Source: an uncultured Alphaproteobacteria bacterium (lineage in GTDB: Bacteria; Pseudomonadota; Alphaproteobacteria; CASFRQ01; SAAU01). Taken from it: DNA of 8,852 bases. Every line of letters begins with the position of its first letter. Position 1 is the first letter of the stretch. The translations under genes were made by a program, and so were the position numbers. The DNA lies in the NCBI GenBank assembly GCA_949296785.1, contig CASFRQ010000212.1, positions 1 through 8,852 on the forward strand, written 5' to 3'. Of the stretch, positions 1 through 7,067 are shown in pieces. The notes below the pieces were generated by a model. It saw nothing but the letters and a program-made list of their open reading frames with translations, was not told the origin of the DNA and ran no database searches.

Positions 1-1
1 A

Positions 2-3000
2 AACAAAGCAACAGCCTTAAAAAAAAGCAAAAAAAAGAGAAAAACAACGCAAGAGCCGGTTGATGAATCAGAAAAAGAGCCAGCGGAAAAAATAAATGAA
101 GAATCGACGGAAAAGCCAGCGGAAGAATCGGCGAAAAAAGAACTAACGGCCGAAGCAGCTGAAAAAAAACAGAAAAACAATTCCGAAACGAAAGAAACAA
201 CCAAAGCAACCGAAACTGCCGGAGCAATTGAAATGGTTGAAGCAACGGAAACGGCCGATGCCGCAGGTTTTGGAAAGAAAGCCGGATTTTCCGACGAAAA
301 AGACCTCGTATCCGACATTTTTTCCGACTCGAGAAAAAGCGCAGAATCTGTAAAAAGAAACAAAACAAAGAAAGAAAACGGCGAAAAATTAACGCAACCT
401 ACACCGACAGCCGCCGAGCTTGCTGAAAAAGAAGAGAACCTCCCGAATCTGCAAGCGGAAAAACAGGCTGAAGTTTTCCAAACAAGAGAAAATGCCTTTC
501 CATCTGAGAATATATCGGAAGATTCTTTATTTCAAACCGATATAACGCAAAATAAAAGAGAAAACACTCCCGTCGGTCCAATCAGTGTTGATGAAGGTGA
601 AGATAAAGGAACCCCAAAAAGCGACCCGAAGGAAGAGCAGCCGATTCTTCAGGCCGAAACACTTCAAAAAACGGATAACCAAACGACGGAACGCTTGACA
701 TCTGCCTCATTGCCAAAAGAGCAAACGATGGAGAAACAAGCAGATACTCAGCAGGCGGAGAATAAACGGGCAGCAGAGGAATCATCTGTCTCAGACCAAA
801 CCGAAAAGGTTGGAACGACACCGGAGGAAAGCATTTCTCCGGCCGGCGGACAACCGACTCCTAAAAAAGCAATAAAAACAACAGATACAGAAAATATGCC
901 GGATGAAAAAGAAACCGGAAAAACCGATAAGGAAATAACAGTCCCTTCGTCTGTTTCCGGCCAAACCGAAAAAATTGAGCCGATACCGTCAGAAAATATT
1001 TCCCTGGCCGATGAACAACCGACAGAGGAACCTCAAACTCAGGGAATGGCATCATTATCAACCTTAAAAGAAGAGAGCTCTTTAACTGTGGAAAAACAGG
1101 AAAAACCAAAGGCTTACCAGGTTCTGGCTCGTAAATATCGCCCCAAAACCTTTGACGATCTTATCGGACAGGAAACGCTTGTCAGAACTTTGTCCAACGC
1201 GATTGAGACCAACCGTCTGGCGCAGGCATATATCCTGACCGGTATCCGGGGAACGGGGAAAACAACCTCCGCCCGGTTGATTGCCAAGGCTTTAAACTGT
1301 GTAGGTCCCGACGGTAAAGGCGGCATGACGATCACCCCTTGCGGTAAGTGCAAGCACTGTTTGGAAATCGCCGCCGACAGCGACATGGATGTCATTGAAA
1401 TAGACGCGGCCAGCAATACCGGCGTGGACAATGTCCGGGAGATTATTGAGGGAGCCCGTTACAACCCTATTTCCGCCCGTTACAAAATTTATATCATTGA
1501 CGAAGTGCATATGTTGTCCAAAGCGGCTTTTAATGCTCTTTTAAAAACATTGGAAGAGCCGCCCGAACGCGTTAAATTCATCTTTGCCACGACGGAAATC
1601 AGGAAAGTTCCCATTACGGTCCTTTCTCGTTGTCAGCGGTTTGACCTGCGCCGGATTGAGCCGGATGTCCTTTCCTCTTACTTTGAAACAATTTTACAAA
1701 AGGAAAACAGAAAGGCTGAACCGGAAGCTTTAAAACTCATCGCTCGGGCGGCGGATGGTTCCGTACGCGACGGTTTGTCTCTTTTAGACCAGGCTTTGGC
1801 GCACGCGGACAATGAAGGAACGGTTACCGCCGAACAGGTGCGTTCCATGATAGGTTTGGCGGACAGAGGCAGTTTGTTTGACCTTTTTGACAGTTTAATG
1901 AAAGGGGAGATTTCAAATTCCCTTGATTTATTAAGCGAACAATATGCCCTCGGAGCGGATCCTACGACCTTGGTTCAAGATTTACTTTCTTTAACCCATT
2001 GGCTGACCCGTGTCAAAATCGCGCCGGAATTGGCTGCCGACCCGTCCCTTTCCGACCTGGAAAAAAATAAGGGGCTTCAAATGGCACAAAGTCTGCCGAT
2101 GGGAGCGCTGACACAGGTTTGGCAAATGCTTCTCAAAGGGTTGTCGGAACTTAAAAACTCGTTTTCACCCCTGAAAACAGTGGAAATGTTGTTTATCCGA
2201 ATCGGCTATGCTTCCGGGCTGCCTTCCGTCTCTTCTCTGGTGGAAGAGATAAAAAAAAAATCTCTGATAAATGAAGACGCTTCTTCAGAAAGGACGAACG
2301 GGAAAAACATTTCCGGCAACGGGAAAATGACGCCTGCAGAAGGTTATTCCGTAACCGGAAAGGAAGTTTCAGGCGACGGAAGAACCGTGTTTCCGGGGAA
2401 CGGGCTGCCGACCGGGGGGAAAATGGAACCGCGAGAAAATGGGCGACCGATGACCGCAGGTAACGAACAACCTGTCCCAAACTCGGCGACCGATGTTTTT
2501 TCTTCTGCAAAAGCCGCTTCCAGCAAAACAGAATCGGAACAGACATCCTCTTTTAAAAAGGACTTAAATGCCGGAGAAAACATCCATTCCTCCTTGCCGC
2601 CACAGTTTTTAAAGGAGAAAGGAAAAGAAGCAGCCCCTTCAAGTTCTTCTTCCGCCGCTTTTTCAGAACAGGCGAATGCCTCTGCTTCAGGCACGGATGC
2701 GGGGAGAAACACAGGGAAAGGGGAAACAGCTTCCGGGTCTTTTTCTTCCTTGGCCGAAATGGCTGATTTTTTAAGAAAAAACGGGCAGATGATGCTGGCT
2801 TTCCGAGTGGAGGCACATATCCGCCTTGTCCGTCTTTCTCAAGGTGTTTTGGAATATCAGCTGACGGGAGAGGCCGACCATTCCTTTATTCCGTCGTTAA
2901 AAAGCTTTTTGGAACAAAAAACGGGAATTTCCTGGACTTTTAAGGAAAACACCGTCGCCCGCGCCGGCAGTACTTTAAAAGAACAAAAAAAGCAAAAAGA

Positions 3001-3196
3001 AAGCGATTTAAAGGAATCTTTGGCTCAAAATGAAATAGTCAGAGCCGTCCTGTCCTCTTTTGCGGGAACGCAAATTGACAACATCAAACCCCGGGAATCC
3101 GAGGAAAGCGTTGAAGCCGAATCTTCCGAAGAAGACATGTATGTTTCTTCGCACGCTACCGCTTCTTTTGCCGGAGGGGATGAGGATGACTCTTAA
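2..3196 (+). CDS. dnaX: DNA polymerase III subunit gamma/tau, left end cut, with a very long N-terminal extension
   Basis: Clamp-loader ATPase that loads the sliding clamp and, as tau, links polymerase cores at the replication fork. The frame is open to the left edge, so the true start lies outside the window or is uncertain; the first ATG inside is at 233, and residues are numbered from it. Residues before 295 (plus 77 codons upstream of 233) are Lys/Glu/Thr/Ser-rich and look disordered. The ATPase domain starts at YQVLARKYRP (295). Visible motifs are Walker A GIRGTGKT (337-344), four zinc-ligand cysteines (C356, C370, C373, C376), Walker B DEVH (423-426) and sensor/arginine-finger SRC (465-467). 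The clamp-loader collar ends near 670. A Gly/Ser/Asn-rich linker follows, then a tau-type C-terminal domain (about 840-910) of the kind seen in alphaproteobacteria. An A10 tract at 2251-2260 may produce a shorter form. In-frame ATG 1046 would give a near-canonical N-terminus, but its ribosome site is poor. Family identity is very secure; the start is not. Confidence 0.97.
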   Translation, partial: NKATALKKSKKKRKTTQEPVDESEKEPAEKINEESTEKPAEESAKKELTAEAAEKKQKNNSETKETTKATETAGAIEMVEATETADAAGFGKKAGFSDEKDLVSDIFSDSRKSAESVKRNKTKKENGEKLTQPTPTAAELAEKEENLPNLQAEKQAEVFQTRENAFPSENISEDSLFQTDITQNKRENTPVGPISVDEGEDKGTPKSDPKEEQPILQAETLQKTDNQTTERLTSASLPKEQTMEKQADTQQAENKRAAEESSVSDQTEKVGTTPEESISPAGGQPTPKKAIKTTDTENMPDEKETGKTDKEITVPSSVSGQTEKIEPIPSENISLADEQPTEEPQTQGMASLSTLKEESSLTVEKQEKPKAYQVLARKYRPKTFDDLIGQETLVRTLSNAIETNRLAQAYILTGIRGTGKTTSARLIAKALNCVGPDGKGGMTITPCGKCKHCLEIAADSDMDVIEIDAASNTGVDNVREIIEGARYNPISARYKIYIIDEVHMLSKAAFNALLKTLEEPPERVKFIFATTEIRKVPITVLSRCQRFDLRRIEPDVLSSYFETILQKENRKAEPEALKLIARAADGSVRDGLSLLDQALAHADNEGTVTAEQVRSMIGLADRGSLFDLFDSLMKGEISNSLDLLSEQYALGADPTTLVQDLLSLTHWLTRVKIAPELAADPSLSDLEKNKGLQMAQSLPMGALTQVWQMLLKGLSELKNSFSPLKTVEMLFIRIGYASGLPSVSSLVEEIKKKSLINEDASSERTNGKNISGNGKMTPAEGYSVTGKEVSGDGRTVFPGNGLPTGGKMEPRENGRPMTAGNEQPVPNSATDVFSSAKAASSKTESEQTSSFKKDLNAGENIHSSLPPQFLKEKGKEAAPSSSSSAAFSEQANASASGTDAGRNTGKGETASGSFSSLAEMADFLRKNGQMMLAFRVEAHIRLVRLSQGVLEYQLTGEADHSFIPSLKSFLEQKTGISWTFKENTVARAGSTLKEQKKQKESDLKESLAQNEIVRAVLSSFAGTQIDNIKPRESEESVEAESSEEDMYVSSHATASFAGGDEDDS
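782..1024 (+). repeat. Imperfect 26-residue repeat pair in the DnaX N-terminal extension
   Basis: Two in-frame 78-base units, 782-859 and 947-1024, encode related peptides, SSVSDQTEK... and SSVSGQTEK..., both ending in QPT. By hand alignment 16 of 26 residues are identical. The spacing between unit starts is 165 bases. A shorter echo of the second unit (PSENIS) occurs near 500-520. The copies differ at many bases while keeping the peptide pattern, which suggests an old duplication kept in frame within translated sequence. Confidence 0.75.
2251..2260 (+). promoter_or_regulatory. A10 slippery tract in dnaX, candidate site for making a gamma-like product
   Basis: Ten consecutive A residues encode the end of an Ile codon and three AAA lysines, directly after the collar region and before the Gly/Ser linker. 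In the -1 frame the ribosome would read ATC TCT GAT AAA and stop at TGA 2272-2274. In the +1 frame it would stop at TGA 2265-2267. Either a ribosomal shift or RNA polymerase slippage would therefore end the protein almost at once, giving an ATPase-plus-collar form. A purine stretch GGAAGAG (2242-2248) lies just upstream and could act as a weak stimulator. E. coli makes gamma by -1 frameshifting on A AAA AAG, and Thermus by slippage on an A9 run, both in dnaX. That this site works is inferred. Confidence 0.6.
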
Positions 3197-3251
3197 TCAA
3201 GTAAACAATAAAACGCAGATGAAAAAGAATTAAAACACAGAAGAATTTTTT

Positions 3252-3845
3252 ATGGAAAACACACCGATAGAATCCCTTATTCAATTTTTATCCCGCCTGC
3301 CGGGGCTGGGCCCCCGTTCGGCGGCCAGAATGGTCCTTTTTCTTTTAAATAAAAAGCAGTCCCATCTGGAACCGCTGTTGGATTTAATGAGGCAAGTAGA
3401 CGAACAGGTTGTCCCCTGCCCTATATGTGGTAATTTGGACACACAGTCCCCCTGTCATTTATGCCGAGACGAACGCCGGCAGAAAAATATTGTTTGTGTC
3501 GTCCCTCAGGTGGCGGATATATGGGCTTTGGAGCGGACAAGAATTTACAAGGGGCAGTATTTCGTCCTGGGCGGGCTTTTGTCCGCGCTGGACGGTATCG
3601 GACCGGAGGATTTGAAAATCAATTCTCTTGTTGAAAAAATCAATAAAGGGGGAATTGAAGAGGTTATTTTGGCACTGCCTTTAACGGTAGACGGGCAAAC
3701 GACTCTGCATTACCTGGCGGAAATATTAAAACAGACGCCGGCGAAGCTGTCCACTTTGGCGCATGGCGTGCCTGTCGGCGGCGAATTGGATTATCTGGAT
3801 GAAGGAACAATCCAAACTGCCTTTAAAGCCAGAAGACAGATTTAA
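3252..3845 (+). CDS. recR: Recombination mediator protein RecR
   Basis: RecR acts with RecO (and RecF) to load RecA onto SSB-coated gaps. At 197 residues the protein is full family length. The N-terminal helix-hairpin-helix with LPGLGPRSA (about 11-30) binds DNA. The zinc finger has C56, C59, C68 and C71. A Toprim domain follows from about 79, with LDGIGPEDL (113-121), and the C-terminal signature HGVPVGGELDYLDEGT (171-186) is intact. The gene starts 55 bases after dnaX and probably shares its transcript. The ribosome site is weak (AGAAG, 3239-3243). In many bacteria ybaB lies between dnaX and recR, and it is absent here. The next gene is 476 bases away behind a hairpin, so recR probably ends this operon. 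Confidence 0.97.
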   Translation: MENTPIESLIQFLSRLPGLGPRSAARMVLFLLNKKQSHLEPLLDLMRQVDEQVVPCPICGNLDTQSPCHLCRDERRQKNIVCVVPQVADIWALERTRIYKGQYFVLGGLLSALDGIGPEDLKINSLVEKINKGGIEEVILALPLTVDGQTTLHYLAEILKQTPAKLSTLAHGVPVGGELDYLDEGTIQTAFKARRQI

Positions 3846-3935
3846 ACGACTTGAGAGATGGCAGCATTAAAAACAACGGAGCTGAAAATACTTGCGATTC
3901 CCCAACACGTGGCAATGAATATCGTTAAAAACATA

Positions 3936-3983
3936 AAAAAGGCAAAGCCGCAAAAAAACTCCGAAAATACTTTTTGCCTTTTT
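3936..3983 (+). terminator. Probable intrinsic terminator after recR
   Basis: The arm AAAAAGGCAAA (3936-3946) can pair over 11 bases with TTTGCCTTTTT (3973-3983), whose 3' end supplies the T tract. The 26-base loop is long. A shorter competing pairing, GCAAAAA (3950-3956) with TTTTTGC (3971-3977), uses the same right arm and would still be followed by CCTTTTT. Either form would end the dnaX-recR transcript roughly 100 bases after recR. Because both arms are A/T-flanked it could also work on the opposite strand. Confidence 0.55.
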
Positions 3984-4254
3984 CAATCCTGATTTGGGAG
4001 AAAAAATCAAATAATACCTCCCTTCCGATTCCTCAAAATCCTTCAGAAACCGACACCCCCCCTTACCCGGTTCCCGTTGTTTTCTGTTCCCAGAAGAAAC
4101 AAGCCCGCCTTAAACCTAAAAATCGTAGAGGACAGCCTTTTATAGGATTCTATTAAAACAGTCCGATGTTCCCGAAGCCATACCTTACGAAAGCTTTTTT
4201 ATAAAAAAGAAACGGAAGAATTTTCAGACAGTTTGCCGAGGAAAAAAATTTCTC

Positions 4255-4283
4255 TTGAAGCCATCTGAGAATCAAGTCATTAT
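4255..4283 (+). promoter_or_regulatory. Possible sigma-70-type promoter for the coiled-coil gene and zapA
   Basis: TTGAAG (4255-4260) and CATTAT (4278-4283) are separated by 17 bases, each matching the -35 or -10 consensus at four of six positions. TATAAA strings at 4281-4286 and 4291-4296 are alternative -10 elements. A promoter is expected here because a terminator lies upstream and a new gene begins at 4322. The exact boxes are only a guess in an A/T-rich spacer. Confidence 0.3.
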
Positions 4284-4321
4284 AAACCTCTATAAAAGTA
4301 ATTTAACCCCGGCGGAATAAA

Positions 4322-4669
4322 ATGTCATTGGAAGAAACATTGAAACAACTTGAAAAAAGCGTTGAAGAGCTGGAGGAAGCCGCCCTGTTGCTCCAAAAGC
4401 GACGCAAGGCGGAAGTCAAGGAATTAAAAAGCGCTGTCAAAACCGCCAGAGAAAAGCTGATACAAGCCGTCAACCTTATTTCTCCCGCCCAAACTTCCTC
4501 TAAAAAAGGAAAAAAGACAGAGGATGAGCAAACAGAGAATACGCAAAGAGAAACTCCCGAAAGAGGAAGCGTTTCGGCCACAACTTTTATTCTTCCTGAC
4601 AATCCGGAAAATCCGCGGAATGATGAAGTAAAAAGAATCCAAACAAACGAAAATGAAGAGGGGAAGTAA
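4322..4669 (+). CDS. Short coiled-coil protein upstream of zapA (DUF4164-like)
   Basis: A 115-residue protein. Residues 1-52 form a regular heptad pattern (LEETLKQLEKSVEELEEA and onward) that should fold as one coiled-coil helix. Residues 55-115 are polar and charged and look disordered. There is no signal peptide or membrane segment. The stop lies 3 bases before the zapA start and the zapA ribosome site sits inside its last codons, so the two are translationally coupled. In alphaproteobacteria a small coiled-coil protein of the DUF4164 type commonly precedes zapA; length, position and heptads fit that family, but the family call rests on context and pattern. A role with ZapA in cell division is inferred. 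The sequence just before the ATG (GGCGGA) is a modest ribosome site. Confidence 0.8.
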   Translation: MSLEETLKQLEKSVEELEEAALLLQKRRKAEVKELKSAVKTAREKLIQAVNLISPAQTSSKKGKKTEDEQTENTQRETPERGSVSATTFILPDNPENPRNDEVKRIQTNENEEGK

Positions 4670-4672
4670 CAA

Positions 4673-5170
4673 ATGGCTGTCGTAACGCTTTCAATTGCCG
4701 ACCGACATTACAAGCTTTCCTGCGCGCCGGGCCAGGAAGAGGTTTTGGCGCGTCTTGGGCAAACTCTGGATGAAAAAGCGGGACAGCTTTTAAAAAACAT
4801 CGGTTTTATTCAGGAAAACCAGCTTCTTCTGATGTTGGCCGTTCTTGCTTTGCAGGAAGGACAGAGCGGTGAAAAAAAGCGACTCGCTCTGGAAGAGGAA
4901 ATCTCCCGCCTCAAACAGGCCGGACAACAATCCGGTGCCGCTTTCAAGCAAGCGTATGAAAGAGCCGAATCGGAAAAGCAAGAACTCCAACGCGAATTGG
5001 AACATCTGAAAGAATCTTTGGAATCGGAAAACGCCCTGCGCCTGAAACAGGAGGAAGAAAGGAAAAAGCAAGCTTCCCTTTATCAGTTAAACGAAGATAA
5101 TTGTCTTAAAACCATAGAAAATTTAACAAAACGAATAACAGCTCTTGCTGAAATGTTGAAAAAAGAGTAA
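4673..5170 (+). CDS. zapA: Cell division protein ZapA with long coiled-coil tail
   Basis: ZapA binds FtsZ and cross-links protofilaments to stabilise the cytoplasmic Z ring. Residues 1-65 carry the ZapA domain: the beta-strand start VVTLSIADRHYKLSC, the acidic E-E-x-L-x-x-L stretch with a LDEKAGQLL helix, and the LLLMLAVLAL helix that forms the dimer/tetramer core. Residues about 68-165 are an uninterrupted Glu/Lys/Gln-rich coiled coil, making the protein (165 residues) longer than the roughly 110 residues usual in E. coli, as is common for alphaproteobacterial members. A strong ribosome site (AGAGGGG, 4658-4663) lies 9 bases before the ATG, inside the end of the preceding gene. A 6S-like RNA follows directly, an arrangement known from many proteobacteria. 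Confidence 0.92.
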   Translation: MAVVTLSIADRHYKLSCAPGQEEVLARLGQTLDEKAGQLLKNIGFIQENQLLLMLAVLALQEGQSGEKKRLALEEEISRLKQAGQQSGAAFKQAYERAESEKQELQRELEHLKESLESENALRLKQEEERKKQASLYQLNEDNCLKTIENLTKRITALAEMLKKE

Positions 5171-5173
5171 TCT
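5145..5173 (+). promoter_or_regulatory. Weak candidate promoter for the 6S-like RNA
   Basis: TTGCTG (5145-5150) and TAATCT (5168-5173) are separated by 17 bases and would start transcription near 5180, at the 5' arm of the closing stem. The -35 is fair; the -10 matches consensus at only three of six positions. It lies over the end of zapA. The RNA could equally be processed from the zapA transcript. Confidence 0.25.
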
Positions 5174-5176
5174 GAA

Positions 5177-5353
5177 GATGAGGGCAACTTTCCGGTTCGT
5201 TTTTTTTACGCAAGTCTCGGAACCGATGTCTTATAAATTAAGGGGGTTGTCCCTGGCCTGACCCGTGGGCTGGCCATATGACCTCCGCCCTGTACAAAAA
5301 GGGTTCGCAGTTGATGCGTTTTCAAGAAGACGGCCATGAAGGTACCCTCGCTC
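5177..5353 (+). ncRNA. ssrS: Probable 6S RNA
   Basis: 6S RNA mimics an open promoter and sequesters the housekeeping RNA polymerase holoenzyme. The call rests on location (directly after zapA), length (about 175 bases), lack of an ORF and fold. A long interrupted closing stem pairs GAGGG (5180-5184) with CCCTC (5345-5349), CTTT (5188-5191) with GAAG (5338-5341), and GGTT (5194-5197) with GGCC (5332-5335). An irregular apical hairpin pairs AGGG (5241-5244) with CCCT (5288-5291), GTC (5249-5251) with GAC (5280-5282), and TGGCC (5254-5258) with GGCCA (5272-5276). Unpaired sequence between them can form the central bubble. A strong terminator follows at once. A competing hairpin CGGTTC/GAACCG (5193-5198, 5220-5225) and a T8 run at 5200-5207 are odd. 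The ends are approximate. In many proteobacteria the folate gene ygfA follows 6S; here it does not. Confidence 0.7.
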
Positions 5354-5391
5354 AAAAATCACCCTTTTCTCAAATGAAAAGGATGATTTTT
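5354..5391 (+). terminator. Strong intrinsic terminator after the 6S-like RNA
   Basis: AAAAATCA (5354-5361) pairs with TGATTTTT (5384-5391), and CCTTTTC (5363-5369) pairs with GAAAAGG (5376-5382). This gives 15 base pairs with one C/A mismatch and a 6-base loop, ending in five T residues. The A tract on the left makes it potentially bidirectional. It closes the zapA-6S unit and separates it from ymdB. Confidence 0.85.
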
Positions 5392-5448
5392 AAATGGAAA
5401 AAAATAAATATTTCTGCTTGAAATAAATAAAGCAGCGGGAAAAATAAA

Positions 5449-6264
5449 ATGAGAATACTGTACTGCGGCGATGTGGTCGGTCGGCCGGGCAGAAGGGTCA
5501 TCGCGGAAAAACTGCCGGAACTTAGAAAGGCCCTGAACCTTGATTTTGTCATTGTCAACGGGGAAAATGCGGCGCATGGTTTCGGCCTGACACCTAAAAT
5601 ATACCAGGAAATCAAAAACGCCGGCGCCGATGCCGTCACTTTGGGCAATCATACTTTTGATAAAAAGGAAATTATTCCTTTTTTACAGGAAGAAAACGAT
5701 ATTATCCGCCCCGCCAATTATCCGGAAGGAACGCCCGGGAAAGGCGTAAAGGTCTTTACTCTTGCCGACGGGCGAAAAATCGCCGTGATGCAAGTGCTCG
5801 GGACGCTTTATATGCACGCCGCACTGAATCCTTTTGAAACTTTAAGCGGCCTTTTGGCTCAATATCGTATCGGCGACAATATCCAAGCGGTGTTCGTGGA
5901 TATTCACTGTGAAGCGACCAGTGAAAAAGTCGCCACCGGTTTTTACTGTGACGGCAGGGCTTCTTTGGTGGCCGGAACGCACACTCATATTCCGACGGCT
6001 GATGCCCAAATCCTGCCGAACGGGACGGGTTTCATCACGGATGTCGGCATGTGCGGCACCTATCGTTCCGTCATCGGTATGACGCCTGAAACGGCGCTCA
6101 GCCGCTTTTTACCCGACAAAAAATCTTCTCCTTTGCAACCGGCGAATGACAAAGCAACCCTCTGCGCCGTTTTCTGCGAAACGGACGACGCAACGGGCAA
6201 GGCCGTAAAAATATTTCCCGTTCGGGCGGGAGGATATCTTGAAGAATCTTTTAAAGTGTGTTAA
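5449..6264 (+). CDS. ymdB: YmdB family metallophosphoesterase (TIGR00282)
   Basis: A cytoplasmic binuclear metallophosphoesterase of 271 residues, the normal family length. The Bacillus subtilis homologue hydrolyses cyclic nucleotides such as cAMP and affects biofilm choice; the substrate here is unknown. All metal-site residues expected for the family are visible: D8 in CGDVVGRPG, E39 and N40 in VNGENAAHG, N67 and H68 in LGNHTFD, H153 in DIHCEATSEK, and H178 and H180 in AGTHTHIPTAD. The glycine-rich GFITDVGMCG stretch near 205-214 is also typical. There is no signal peptide. The start has a modest upstream GCGGGA. The gene sits 57 bases after the 6S terminator, so it needs its own promoter, which I could not place confidently. 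yebC follows after 47 bases with no terminator between. Confidence 0.93.
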   Translation: MRILYCGDVVGRPGRRVIAEKLPELRKALNLDFVIVNGENAAHGFGLTPKIYQEIKNAGADAVTLGNHTFDKKEIIPFLQEENDIIRPANYPEGTPGKGVKVFTLADGRKIAVMQVLGTLYMHAALNPFETLSGLLAQYRIGDNIQAVFVDIHCEATSEKVATGFYCDGRASLVAGTHTHIPTADAQILPNGTGFITDVGMCGTYRSVIGMTPETALSRFLPDKKSSPLQPANDKATLCAVFCETDDATGKAVKIFPVRAGGYLEESFKVC

Positions 6265-6311
6265 ATAAGCTGCATTAAATAAAAAAAAGACAAAATAAGA
6301 AGGATAAAAAA

Positions 6312-7067
6312 ATGTCAGGACATTCCCAATTTAAAAACATTATGCATCGTAAAGGGGCTCAGGATCAGCTGCGCGCCCGCGTTTTTTCCAAGCTGGCTAA
6401 AGAAATTACCATTGCGGCGAAATCCGGTTTGCCGGATCCGGCGTCCAACCCTCGCTTAAGAACGGCCATTCAGGCGGCCAGAGCCGAAAATATGCCGAAA
6501 GACAACATTGAACGGGCAATTAAAAAGGGTTCCTCCAATGATGACGGAACGGTTTATGAAGAAGTCCGCTATGAAGGTTTTGCCCCCGGCAACATCGCCG
6601 TTATCGTGGAGGCATCCACTGACAATCGTAACCGTACGGCGCCGGTTTTGCGGTCTTTGTTCGGGAAAAGAGGGGGAAACCTGGGTGAAACAAATTCCGT
6701 CGCTTTTAACTTTGAACGGGTCGGATATATTGAATACCCGGCCTCGGTCGCTTCCGCCGATGAAATGTTTGAACAAGCGATTGAAGCCGGCGCTTCGGAT
6801 ATAGAATCCGATGACCAAACGCACGAAATCACTTGCGCGACCGAAGATTTGGCGCAGGTACGCGACGCTTTGGAGGCAAAATTCGGTACGCCGAACGCCG
6901 CCCGGTTGGAATGGAAACCGGTCGTAACCGTAGAAGTGACCGATGTGGATAAGGCCAAATCCCTTTTGGACTTCATTGACGCTTTAAACGATGAGGAGGA
7001 TGTGCAGCGCGTCTTCCATAATGCACAGATTGCGCCGGAAGTTCTGGCAAAATTGGAAGAAGAATAA
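6312..7067 (+). CDS. yebC: YebC/TACO1 family protein
   Basis: A 251-residue cytoplasmic protein with the family N-terminus MSGHSQFKNIMHRKGAQD, the PRLRTAI helix and the MPKDNIERAIKKG motif (about 58-72), followed by YEGFAPGNIAVIVE and the NRNRTAP segment. The C-terminal domain keeps the LDFIDALNDEEDVQRVFHN motif near the end. The family is known as DNA-binding regulators in older literature (for example control of ruv genes) and more recently as a translation factor that relieves ribosome stalling, as the mitochondrial TACO1 does. Which activity applies here cannot be read from sequence. The ribosome site AGAAGGA (6298-6304) is strong and well spaced. The stop overlaps the ruvC start by one base (TAATG), so translation of the two is probably coupled. 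yebC next to ruvC is a widely conserved arrangement. Confidence 0.96.
   Translation: MSGHSQFKNIMHRKGAQDQLRARVFSKLAKEITIAAKSGLPDPASNPRLRTAIQAARAENMPKDNIERAIKKGSSNDDGTVYEEVRYEGFAPGNIAVIVEASTDNRNRTAPVLRSLFGKRGGNLGETNSVAFNFERVGYIEYPASVASADEMFEQAIEAGASDIESDDQTHEITCATEDLAQVRDALEAKFGTPNAARLEWKPVVTVEVTDVDKAKSLLDFIDALNDEEDVQRVFHNAQIAPEVLAKLEEE

Larger units (their letters stand above)
3846..4321. other. 476-base intergenic region without a convincing gene
   Basis: This gap separates the dnaX-recR operon from the zapA operon. It holds an A/T-flanked hairpin near its left end (3936-3983) and a possible promoter near its right end (4255-4283). Between them are a C7 run (4056-4062) and pyrimidine-rich sequence. 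I see no tRNA, no SRP RNA signature and no credible reading frame. A 60-codon open stretch from 3974 begins inside the terminator arm, lacks a ribosome site and has no recognisable motif. The middle, about 3990-4250, may be decayed coding sequence or an unrecognised small RNA; nothing supports either choice. Confidence 0.6.

Noticed and set aside
3974..4156. 60-codon open stretch downstream of recR
   Set aside because: It begins inside the right arm of the terminator, has no ribosome site and shows no family motif or coding bias.
4271..4286. GTCATTATAAA occurring both upstream of 4322 and near 8840 as a shared regulatory motif
   Set aside because: An 11-base match between two A/T-rich spacers is expected by chance in a window this size, and the right copy lacks a -35 element.
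5177..5353. Signal recognition particle RNA as an alternative for the RNA after zapA
   Set aside because: The conserved GGAAG/AGCAGC loop region of bacterial SRP RNA is absent, while location and fold fit 6S.
5419..5447. TTGAAA as a -35 box for a ymdB promoter
   Set aside because: A correctly spaced -10 would fall on the ribosome site and start codon region, so I could not support it.
5359..5652. Minus-strand open frames across the 6S terminator and the start of ymdB
   Set aside because: They overlap the well-supported ymdB coding frame and a terminator, and their peptides show no recognisable domain.
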